A stretch of 12,822 bases of DNA from JAVZLH01 sp049700435 (lineage in GTDB: Archaea; Thermoproteota; Bathyarchaeia; Bathyarchaeales; Bathycorpusculaceae): positions 1 to 12,822 of the forward strand of contig JBNAVK010000038.1 in NCBI GenBank assembly GCA_049700435.1. Direction: 5' to 3'. Within the stretch, counting starts at the first letter, position 1. Each line of letters begins with the position of its first letter. The translations under genes and the position numbers were made by a program. Below the pieces are notes generated by a model, which made no database searches, had not been told where the DNA came from, and saw nothing but the letters and a program-made list of their open reading frames with translations. Below are positions 5,517-12,078 of this stretch, in pieces.

Positions 5517-6878
5517 TCACTTCACAAGCTTCAACCTAGCCTCTCTAAATAAAGCCTCTGTTCGGGTTTGCCACGCTTCAAAATTTTCAGGGTTTTCCGG
5601 ATAGTTTTGGTAGTGAGCCTTAACCTGCCGCATTAAATTGACTGCAGACCTAAGCCTGTTGAGGAACCTAAACCTCTTCAACCCCTTAAAAACGCGTTTG
5701 GCTGTCTCCGTTATGTTCAGTTGGAAATCTTGGCCTAAACCCGCCTTTAAAACATCCTCCTCAGTCAACAGCTTGTACTTCATTCCGTAATTCAAGTCTT
5801 CGTCTCGACATGTCAAAAGCAACATACGAAAAACGTCAAGTCCAGCCTGTTTCGTTCCATAAGCCTTCATGTAACTAAGGTTGTATGGCCATAGGGCCTT
5901 TTGGCTAGCGTCGCCTTTTTCCAGAGCCTCAACAATCGTCTTGCCAACAAGGTGGCCGCTAAGCATGGATGGTCCTATCCCGCCGCCATGGATAGGATTC
6001 ACCAGACATGCGGCGTCGCCTATTACTGCGATTCCGTTTCCAACCATGTTGTCAAGCGGCCTGCGTGTGGGGTCGTACCATGCGCCTCCGTTCAGAAGCA
6101 GGGAACCTTCAAACATGGGTCTTGTTAAAACGTATTTGTAGAACTGTTCTTTTGGGTTTGGAAAGTTTTTTCGCATACAAACTCCTAAGCCAGCGTTAAC
6201 TTTTGCTCCGCTTTTCGGGAAAATCCATGTGTAGCCGCCTGGAGTCACCGTTTGGTTTAGGTATATCTCGCAGTATCTTGTTTCGCTAGTTTGCTGTTTC
6301 AGTTCCCTTATTTCACGATAGCATGCCTCCACATCCTCATTTTTAATCTCATTTTCTATCTTCATGTTTTTCGGAAGCTTTCTCCTAACTACTGCTAGGA
6401 AACCGCTAGCGTCAACAACAACTCTGCTCTTCAACTGAATATTCTTGCCAGTTTGGAGGTTTCTGGCTAAAACCCCAGTTACAAAATTTTTCTCCAATAT
6501 TGGTTCCAGGCATAATGTTGAGTCAAAAAGCGCAGCGCCCTCATCTAAAGCTTTCTTGAGCAGCCATTGCCCAAAAAGCCTTCTATTCAGCAAATAGCCC
6601 ACGAAATCCTCGTGTTTAACTGTGAATATGGTCTCTGAGTCTGGCGAGTAAATTTTGATGCCCTCAATTCTCTTTTCCAGCTCGCCGCCCTGGGGTTTTT
6701 CTAGGTTTAGCTCCTTCAAGTGATGTTCGCCCAAAGCGTCTCCACAGACTTTTTCTCCTATTTCCTCCCGCCTTTTCCTCTCAACTAGGCACACTTTTAA
6801 TCCTGCCTCAGCTGTTGTTTTCGCTGCTAGACAACCGGCTGTTCCAGCGCCGACCACGATTACGTCGAACCTCTCCAT
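5517..6878 (-). CDS. Geranylgeranyl reductase family FAD-dependent oxidoreductase
   Basis: 453 residues. The N-terminal Rossmann motif is GAGTAG (10-15) in DVIVVGAGTAGCLAAKTTAEAG, ending in the acidic ribose-binding residue of LVERK. KVCGDAL (43-49) carries the Cys-Gly pair typical of the family. VVVDASGF (153-160) and GGYTWIFPKSG (214-224) follow. The second FAD motif is IAVIGDAACLVNPIHGGGIGPSMLSG (283-308). Family members saturate the isoprenoid chains of archaeal membrane lipids, and related ones reduce other prenyl compounds; which substrate is used here cannot be read from the sequence. It is somewhat longer than the usual ~400 residues because of the C-terminal Arg/Phe-rich helical tail. 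ATG 6878 begins 9 nt after the lrp stop, with GGGG (about 8 nt upstream) as a possible RBS. Confidence 0.9.
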   Translation of the reverse strand: MERFDVIVVGAGTAGCLAAKTTAEAGLKVCLVERKRREEIGEKVCGDALGEHHLKELNLEKPQGGELEKRIEGIKIYSPDSETIFTVKHEDFVGYLLNRRLFGQWLLKKALDEGAALFDSTLCLEPILEKNFVTGVLARNLQTGKNIQLKSRVVVDASGFLAVVRRKLPKNMKIENEIKNEDVEACYREIRELKQQTSETRYCEIYLNQTVTPGGYTWIFPKSGAKVNAGLGVCMRKNFPNPKEQFYKYVLTRPMFEGSLLLNGGAWYDPTRRPLDNMVGNGIAVIGDAACLVNPIHGGGIGPSMLSGHLVGKTIVEALEKGDASQKALWPYNLSYMKAYGTKQAGLDVFRMLLLTCRDEDLNYGMKYKLLTEEDVLKAGLGQDFQLNITETAKRVFKGLKRFRFLNRLRSAVNLMRQVKAHYQNYPENPENFEAWQTRTEALFREARLKLVK

Positions 6879-6887
6879 TGTTTTCCC

Positions 6888-7430
6888 CTAAATTCCCTTG
6901 TAGCTTTTCTCTAACTTTTTGTTGACAACTTTTACTTGACTTTTTCTGTTTTCGATGGCTATTTCCGTGGTTTCCTTTGTTGTTTCGAAAACCATGCATG
7001 TGAGGGTTTTCTCTATCCCCTTAACAAGTCTAAGCTTGTCAACAACAAACTTTCCTATTTTGTCAACGTTTTCAGCTTTAACCTTTATCAGCAGATCCCA
7101 GTCTCCAGTTATTATGTGAACCTCTTGAACCTCGGGAAATTTTGCTATTTCTTCAGCGATGCCCCTCTGGGAAAACTGCTTTGCATCATCCTTTGCCCCG
7201 TATGTAACAGAAGCAAGAATGAAGGCTGTTGTGCCACAATTTAATTTCTGCGAGTCCAATACTGCCCTATACGCTTTTATGACTCCTAATTCCTCCATAC
7301 GCTTTATTTTCGCGAAGACAGTTGTTATCGGCGAATCAATTTTTCTGGCAATCTGCTTTGCGGTGAGCTTACAGTCTTTCTGGATTATGTTTAGGATCGC
7401 CAAATCTTTATCGTCAAGTTTCAAGTCCAT
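6888..7430 (-). CDS. Lrp/AsnC family transcriptional regulator
   Basis: 180 residues. The N-terminal winged helix is LDDKDLAILNIIQKDCKLTAKQIARKIDSPITTVFAKIKRMEELGVIKAYRAVLD (about 5-59). The C-terminal RAM (ligand-binding and oligomerisation) domain is at about 68-150, with EVHIITGDWDLLIKV (103-117) and a final strand KTLTCMVFET. A basic tail (NRKSQVKVVNKKLEKS) of about 25 residues is longer than in minimal Lrp proteins. It opens a tight operon with the GGR-family oxidoreductase and dph6. A TATA box at 7455-7461 is spaced for transcription to begin at or beside the ATG, and a perfect palindrome (7434-7446) lies over the predicted start site. This suggests autoregulation. The effector is unknown. 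Confidence 0.94.
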   Translation of the reverse strand: MDLKLDDKDLAILNIIQKDCKLTAKQIARKIDSPITTVFAKIKRMEELGVIKAYRAVLDSQKLNCGTTAFILASVTYGAKDDAKQFSQRGIAEEIAKFPEVQEVHIITGDWDLLIKVKAENVDKIGKFVVDKLRLVKGIEKTLTCMVFETTKETTEIAIENRKSQVKVVNKKLEKSYKGI

Positions 7431-7433
7431 AAT

Positions 7434-7446
7434 TGTAATCGTTACA
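7434..7446. promoter_or_regulatory. Perfect palindrome, likely operator for the lrp promoter
   Basis: TGTAA-TCG-TTACA, 13 bp, between the TATA box and the ATG of the Lrp/AsnC regulator. A repressor bound here would cover the predicted transcription start. Binding by the gene's own product is an inference from its position. Confidence 0.5.
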
Positions 7447-7454
7447 TTTTATCC

Positions 7455-7461
7455 ATATAAA
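7455..7461 (-). promoter_or_regulatory. TATA box for the lrp - GGR - dph6 operon
   Basis: TTTATAT on the minus strand, centred about 28 nt before ATG 7430. That is promoter-to-start distance, so the transcript is probably leaderless. No Shine-Dalgarno is seen. Confidence 0.55.
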
Positions 7462-7492
7462 GGCTTTAACTTTTTGAAAAGTGTGAAAAATT

Positions 7493-7500
7493 TTTATAAA
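7493..7500 (+). promoter_or_regulatory. TATA-like box, plus strand, in the divergent gap
   Basis: TTTATAAA. The start would be about 7520-7526, just before a tiny open frame (ATG 7527 to TAA 7553, 8 codons) that overlaps another (ATG 7543 to TAA 7590, 15 codons). It could drive a long leader for the zinc-ribbon gene. A second AT-rich box (about 7614-7623) is closer to that gene. Confidence 0.35.
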
Positions 7501-7660
7501 ATTCGTGACAGATAAGAAAGGGCTAAATGAACAAGGGATTTCATGCCAAGTAAAGGTTTGCGGAACATAATTTGGAAGGTGGATGTGTAATTAATATTGG
7601 TGATTCATAATTGTTAATTATATTTTTGATGCCATGGAAGAACAACAAGGATGTGCTCAT

Positions 7661-7909
7661 ATGATGAAGAAAACCGCTGTTAAAAAAAGTGCTTCATACA
7701 CGATTGACCTGACGAAAATTGAGGGAGACGGAGCCTTTCCGTGTCCAAAATGTGGAGCCATAATATCTCCAGACGACGAGTCTGAAGAAGTCTACCAAAT
7801 AATTGAGACGAAAGTAAAGAATGACGAGTTGGCAGAGTTGGTTTTGCTCTGCAGCAAATGCGGGAGCACAATAAGACTTACAGGTTTTCTCCAATCTGTA
7901 GAACATTAA
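7661..7909 (+). CDS. Small zinc-ribbon protein, 82 aa
   Basis: Two zinc knuckles, CPKCG (C28, C31) and CSKCG (C64, C67), are separated by about 32 residues and flanked by beta-type segments (EVYQIIETKVKN and STIRLTGFL). This makes one likely zinc ribbon. The N-terminus is basic (KKTAVKKS). The start is uncertain: ATG 7634, 7661 and 7664 are all in frame. I prefer 7661 because the nearest AT-rich box (7614-7623) predicts transcription starting after 7634. It is divergent from the lrp operon and convergent with the small membrane protein. I recall similar short archaeal proteins, but no function is known to me; a nucleic-acid or protein-binding role is a guess. Confidence 0.8.
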   Translation: MMKKTAVKKSASYTIDLTKIEGDGAFPCPKCGAIISPDDESEEVYQIIETKVKNDELAELVLLCSKCGSTIRLTGFLQSVEH

Positions 7910-7927
7910 TTTGCTAAAGCCCAGTTT

Positions 7928-8161
7928 TTAATGCTTTTCTTCCTCAAACCTTCTGCCTATGCCGAGGAATGTTAACCACAAGATAACTCCATAAAATGCG
8001 CCGTTGAAAACCGCAGATACATATCTAGCGTATCCACTAATTGATTCGCCGATTAGTTGGCAGAGAACATTTCCTGGAAACATCGGATATGGAATAAGAA
8101 GCGAGGCTACCATAAACATTGAAAAGAAAGCTAATAGGATGGGTAAACCCTTCACTTTCAA
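7928..8161 (-). CDS. Small membrane protein with two predicted helices, 77 aa
   Basis: Hydrophobic segments at about 5-25 (GLPILLAFFSMFMVASLLIP) and 48-68 (AVFNGAFYGVILWLTFLGIG) are joined by a short loop with PYPMFPGN and one Cys. The tail is charged (RRFEEEKH). No family is recognised. The start is TTG 8161: its TATA box (8180-8186) is about one promoter length upstream, so the mRNA is probably leaderless, and no better start is in frame. A perfect 16-bp palindrome (8163-8178) fills the space between the box and the start. This implies that this small gene is under specific control. The product most likely sits in the cell membrane with both ends on the same side. Confidence 0.75.
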   Translation of the reverse strand: MKVKGLPILLAFFSMFMVASLLIPYPMFPGNVLCQLIGESISGYARYVSAVFNGAFYGVILWLTFLGIGRRFEEEKH

Positions 8162-8162
8162 C

Positions 8163-8178
8163 CACTCTGTACAGAGTG
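8163..8178. promoter_or_regulatory. Perfect 16-bp palindrome, candidate operator
   Basis: CACTCTGTACAGAGTG, with no spacer, between the TATA box and the TTG start of the small membrane protein. A bound dimer would block transcription initiation. The regulator is unknown. Confidence 0.6.
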
Positions 8179-8179
8179 T

Positions 8180-8186
8180 ATTATAC
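8180..8186 (-). promoter_or_regulatory. TATA box for the small membrane protein
   Basis: On the minus strand TATAATA in GCGTATAATACAC, centred about 22 nt before TTG 8161. Confidence 0.5.
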
Positions 8187-8266
8187 GCACCTAGGATTGT
8201 CTAAATCGTGACATTTAATAAACATTATTGTTTACTTGTTTAACATAAATACAAAGCAATCTAGCC

Positions 8267-9340
8267 TTAAAAACTGGTGAATAGGCACAGAACAAAAATT
8301 GCCACTAAGGCAATTGCTAAGAATTTTCTGCCCATTGACAGGTTTGAAACATCATCTAATGGTCCCGGATGCCTATACATAGATAGGAAAAGCACAAGGA
8401 ACGCCATGGGCCAAAATCCTTCATAAAACAGAAAAAGTATCGACAATGCAGATAATACAAGCCTTAGTTTTTCATTGACCATTGAACGGGCAACGTGACC
8501 ACCGTCAAGCATAGCGGCAGGCAAAAGATTAAGCAAAGTAACCACTAATCCTACCCAACCAGCAAAGGTCACTGGATGCAGGTATAAAACTTGGTTACCA
8601 ACAGGTCTTGGAATCATGTTTAGGCTTGAGAGAAGTTGCGCAAGCAAAATCCAGAGTATGGGTGTCTGTATAAGTGTAGTATCAGTCCTTGGACTTGAGG
8701 GGATAAGCATTGTTAAACCTACCGCGCTGACGATTGTTGCAACAATGAAACCCATTATAGGACCCGAAGCTCCAATGTCAAAAAGCGCGTCTTTATTTGG
8801 CGGCAAAGACTTCTGCATTATTACGGCTCCAAAAGTGCCAAAGGGAGGCGGTCCTGGAATAAAGTAGGGCGGTGTCGCCTCCACACCCTTCTCGTTTGCA
8901 CTTATTTTATGACCCATCTCATGCATTCCTAGAACAGCCATCATGGCCACCGTGAAGGTAGCGCCGCCGATAAAAGGATTTATTAAGTCTAGAGAAAGCA
9001 AATAGCCCGTGACAAAAGTTGTTCCGATCGTGGCGAAGAATAAAATCCAATTCACCATGATATTACTCTTTTTGACAGGAGGCTTAGGAACAATTTTTAA
9101 CACTATCCTGTTGTCTACCCTCCGCAAAAACGCTATCAGGTTCATTGCCTCCAAGTTCTTTAACAACCTTAAGAACGCTTGCTTTGTTTCTTGGGGCTGT
9201 TTCAGATAGTACGTTGGAACATTATGCTCGAGTAAAGCCTCTTCTACTTGAAATTCAGCGGAAACTATCTGGGTTAATTTTTCAAATTCACTTTGTTGTG
9301 TAGGTGGAGTTTCTGCCGTTTCGCTTGGTATCTCACTCAT
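8267..9340 (-). CDS. Site-2-type membrane metalloprotease (M50 family)
   Basis: 357 residues. Residues 1-90 are a soluble N-terminal domain with a Pro/Glu-rich start and a small alpha/beta unit (EALLEHNVPTYYLKQ...KIVPKPP). The zinc motif is HEMGH (140-144), inside a helix; the third ligand is D279 in NLLPAAMLDGGH (271-282). Around these run about seven hydrophobic segments, plus the family segment PPYFIPGPPPFGTFGAVIM (157-175) after the first motif. All catalytic residues are present. These enzymes cut transmembrane helices of anti-sigma-like or membrane-bound regulators in bacteria; archaeal substrates are largely unknown. ATG 9340 has GAAGGA about 6 nt upstream. The gene runs divergently from the glycosyltransferases. 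Confidence 0.93.
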   Translation of the reverse strand: MSEIPSETAETPPTQQSEFEKLTQIVSAEFQVEEALLEHNVPTYYLKQPQETKQAFLRLLKNLEAMNLIAFLRRVDNRIVLKIVPKPPVKKSNIMVNWILFFATIGTTFVTGYLLSLDLINPFIGGATFTVAMMAVLGMHEMGHKISANEKGVEATPPYFIPGPPPFGTFGAVIMQKSLPPNKDALFDIGASGPIMGFIVATIVSAVGLTMLIPSSPRTDTTLIQTPILWILLAQLLSSLNMIPRPVGNQVLYLHPVTFAGWVGLVVTLLNLLPAAMLDGGHVARSMVNEKLRLVLSALSILFLFYEGFWPMAFLVLFLSMYRHPGPLDDVSNLSMGRKFLAIALVAIFVLCLFTSF

Positions 9341-9445
9341 TTTTTGTCCTTCTGTTTTGCTGTATTAGGATTAGCTGGAGGTAAAAAAGTCTATTGGAGA
9401 ATTTTTTGTTCGGAATCTGAACCATTAACAACTTTTTAATAACCG

Positions 9446-9455
9446 TTTAAATATA
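9446..9455. promoter_or_regulatory. Near-symmetric TATA element between divergent genes
   Basis: TTTAAATATA on plus reads TATATTTAAA on minus. It lies about 100 nt from both the M50 start (9340) and the first glycosyltransferase start (9555), so it could serve either or both with leaders of about 80 nt. The 213-bp gap holds nothing else I can name. Confidence 0.4.
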
Positions 9456-9554
9456 GGCTTTCCGAAAAAACGAAAAAAACACAAACATAGCAAATCCGAA
9501 TGTAAAACCATTAAGTGGCAAGCATGGCTTAGACCTTAAAAAGGATGGGCCTTA

Positions 9555-10757
9555 TTGAAAGTTGCAATAGTTTACAGTCACCTAAAAGAACTGGGCGGAG
9601 CAGAAAGAGTAATTCTTAAACAAGTTGACCTATTCAACAAAAAAGGATACGACGCCAAATGCTTTTTTGCCTATTTAAGTAAAGAACTACACAGAGAATC
9701 AGCTAACCCCCACTGCTACACAAGAAGCTTCTTCAACTCACTAATCCCAAACAACCCAGCAATAAGGATAACAGCCTCAATACCGTTGGCCCCCCTAGCT
9801 TTATCAGCACTTAAGAATGAAGGCGTTCTGATATGCCACGGTTACGGTCCCGGTCCATGGTTAGGCTACCTAAACAAAATAGTGAGGGGGACAGCTTATG
9901 TTAGCTACATCCACTCGCCGCCGAGATTTCTATACTTAAACCATGAGGAAAAAGCCTTATGGAGATTCAACGATGTCCGCGAAACAATATTTAAACTAAG
10001 CAAGGTTGCAGGTCCAGTTCTGAAAGAACTCGACTACATAAGCGTAGTAAATTCAAACGCGGTTCTGGCAAACAGCCATTTTACTGCAAGGCGAATCAAA
10101 GCCATCTACGGAACATCCGCAAAAGTCTGTTATCCGCCTGTTGACACTGAAACCTTTAGAATTCTAGCCCATGAAGCAGTTAAGAAAGTTCCAGGAAGTT
10201 TCGGTTGGCCCCTAATTTTTTCAAGCGGAAGAATAGTGGCGGTTAAGCGTTGGGAGTGGCTTCTGGAAATAGTAAGCTACATAGCCAAAGATTTTCCTTC
10301 GGTAACTCTAGCAATAACCGGAGAAATTTCAAAAGACAACATCCAATACGTAAAAAAGCTAGTCAAACTCTCAAAAAAACTAAAGATAGAAAAAAACGTG
10401 AAGTTTCTGGGTTTTAAAGCTCAAGAAGAACTTGTAAAACTCTACAACGCCGCGGATGTTTACGTCTACTCAGTTCCAAAAGAGGATTTTGGGTTGGGTC
10501 CTGTTGAAGCCATGGCTTGCGGAACACCCTCTGTTGTCTGGGACGACGGATGTGGACCTTGCGAAACGGTGGTTGAAGGCGTTACAGGATTCAGAGCCAA
10601 ACCCTATGACAAGAGAGATTTTGCTGAGAAAACGTTAAAGGCTGTTGAAATGGATAAGGCGGAAATTTCATGGAAACTCCGAAGTTTTGTTGAAGAAAAC
10701 TTCTCTTGCGAGAAACATTTTGAAATCCTAGAAGAAACAGTTCGGAAACTGGCATAA
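9555..10757 (+). CDS. GT4-type glycosyltransferase
   Basis: 400 residues, two Rossmann-like halves (GT-B fold). The N-terminal half starts KVAIVYSHLKELGGAERVILKQ (2-23), the usual GGAE-type acceptor loop. The C-terminal half has IFSSGRIVAVKRWEWLLE (221-238), LAITGE, and the nucleotide-sugar motif EDFGLGPVEAMACGTPSVVW (310-329), where E310 and E318 form E-x7-E. It should transfer a sugar from a nucleotide (or lipid-linked) donor with retention; donor and acceptor cannot be read. The start is TTG 9555; no ATG is near, and the Shine-Dalgarno (AAGGA) is weak. It is followed 59 bp later by a second GT4 on the same strand. No membrane helix is evident, so it probably works at the inner membrane face. 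Confidence 0.92.
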   Translation: MKVAIVYSHLKELGGAERVILKQVDLFNKKGYDAKCFFAYLSKELHRESANPHCYTRSFFNSLIPNNPAIRITASIPLAPLALSALKNEGVLICHGYGPGPWLGYLNKIVRGTAYVSYIHSPPRFLYLNHEEKALWRFNDVRETIFKLSKVAGPVLKELDYISVVNSNAVLANSHFTARRIKAIYGTSAKVCYPPVDTETFRILAHEAVKKVPGSFGWPLIFSSGRIVAVKRWEWLLEIVSYIAKDFPSVTLAITGEISKDNIQYVKKLVKLSKKLKIEKNVKFLGFKAQEELVKLYNAADVYVYSVPKEDFGLGPVEAMACGTPSVVWDDGCGPCETVVEGVTGFRAKPYDKRDFAEKTLKAVEMDKAEISWKLRSFVEENFSCEKHFEILEETVRKLA

Positions 10758-10790
10758 CCCACGCTTGCATAAAAGCCAATGTAAGTGTCT

Positions 10791-10797
10791 GAGGTGA
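10791..10797 (+). promoter_or_regulatory. Strong Shine-Dalgarno ahead of the second glycosyltransferase
   Basis: GAGGTGA is 19 nt before TTG 10817 but 7 nt before an in-frame CTG at 10805. It therefore bears on the choice of start codon for the downstream gene. Confidence 0.5.
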
Positions 10798-10816
10798 AAG
10801 GAAACTGAAATCTGCT

Positions 10817-12019
10817 TTGAAAGTTTTTGTTTTTTTCTTTCATCCAAAAGCTTCGGTTACCGCTTTGGGGGGTGCTGAAAAAAGGTTCATCGAAACCCTC
10901 AAAGTTTTTTGCAGAGAAGGCAGCATGCAAATAACCGTTGTGGAAGCGCCTCCAAGCTTGCTGGAAAAACACAAAATCGCTTGTAGAAAGGTTGTTGTGC
11001 CTTTAAACTTTCAAAAAACAGGATGGTTGGGAACTTATCTGGAATGGGCCTTCTGGACTGTTAAAGCTTTTTTTAAGGGTTTTCCGCTTTTGTGCCAAGC
11101 AAAACCAAATGTTATTCTAGCTCCAAACAACACCTTGCCAAACTTGGCTTGTAGCTTTTTTGTTGGTTTAGTTTTGCACATTCCAGTCTGTGTTGTTGTC
11201 CATCATTTTGATTCTCCATTTTCCGCCAAAAGCCCTAAAAAATGTTCTCTTTTTGAGAGTTACCGGAAAATAGGATACAGCAGGCTTGTTTCTTTAGTTA
11301 AGAGTGGGGCATTTTATGTGGGCATTCCTATTTTGAAGAGGGCAGACGCGATAATAGCGGTTTCAAATTTTACTGCAGAAGTTTTGAAAAACTGCGGGGT
11401 TTTGAAGGTTGAAATTTTTGTTAGTGGAAACGCAGTAAACCTTGACTTGATAAATGAGGTTAAGCCATGCTTTAAAGAGAAAATTTTCGATGGAGTTTTC
11501 GTCGGCCGAATCGCCAAAGAGAAAGGCGTGTTCGACCTACTAAAAATCTGGAAAAACGTTGCAAAAGCCAAGAGAAGCGCTAAACTCCTCATAATCGGCA
11601 ACGGAATAGAGTTTTCAGCCGTTAAAAAAGAGGTTTCCAACTTAGGTTTAGAAGAGAATGTTATTTTGCGCGGCGGCTGCGGCGAAGCTGAGTTGTTTGG
11701 TTTGCTCAAGTCGAGTAAACTCTTCATATTCCCAAGTCTTTTTGAGGGTTGGGGTTTGGCTGTTGCAGAAGCTTTGGCCTGCGGCTTGCCAGTAGTAGCC
11801 TACGACATTCCAGCCTTAAGAGAAGTTTTTGGAAAGTGCAAGGGCGTTTTTCTTGTTCCGGCAAAGAATGTTGATGGTGTGGCTGCAACGGTTTTAGACC
11901 TCCTAAACTTGAGTGAAGAGGAGCTTTTAAGGCTTAGCGGTTATTCGGAGGCTTTTTCAAGGCAGTTTAGTTGGGAGGATGTTGCGAGGAAAGACATGGA
12001 GTTGCTGAAAAACCTTTAA
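10817..12019 (+). CDS. GT4-type glycosyltransferase, second copy
   Basis: 400 residues, GT-B type. The N-terminal half is KVFVFFFHPKASVTALGGAEKRFIETLKVF (2-31), with LAPNNTLPN (101-109), a hydrophobic stretch at about 111-129 (ACSFFVGLVLHIPVCVVVH), and VVHHFDSPFS with a conserved-looking His pair. The C-terminal half has DGVFVGRIAKEKGVFDLL (225-242), LLIIGNG, and the donor motif EGWGLAVAEALACGLPVVAYD (310-330), with E310 and E318 as E-x7-E. The annotated start TTG 10817 has no nearby RBS; CTG 10805 in the same frame does and would add four residues. It is probably co-transcribed with the preceding GT4 gene. The two share little outside the motifs, so they are likely different transferases of one pathway. 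Confidence 0.91.
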   Translation: MKVFVFFFHPKASVTALGGAEKRFIETLKVFCREGSMQITVVEAPPSLLEKHKIACRKVVVPLNFQKTGWLGTYLEWAFWTVKAFFKGFPLLCQAKPNVILAPNNTLPNLACSFFVGLVLHIPVCVVVHHFDSPFSAKSPKKCSLFESYRKIGYSRLVSLVKSGAFYVGIPILKRADAIIAVSNFTAEVLKNCGVLKVEIFVSGNAVNLDLINEVKPCFKEKIFDGVFVGRIAKEKGVFDLLKIWKNVAKAKRSAKLLIIGNGIEFSAVKKEVSNLGLEENVILRGGCGEAELFGLLKSSKLFIFPSLFEGWGLAVAEALACGLPVVAYDIPALREVFGKCKGVFLVPAKNVDGVAATVLDLLNLSEEELLRLSGYSEAFSRQFSWEDVARKDMELLKNL

Positions 12020-12078
12020 GAAACAGTTAAAGTTTTGTTAGAATAAAAAGGGGAGAAAAACTGGTGGGTTCTGAAATT

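Noticed and set aside
12020..12078. Terminator between the second GT4 gene and the S-layer gene
   Set aside because: The 59-bp gap is AT-rich but has no clear T-run or stem-loop that stands out.
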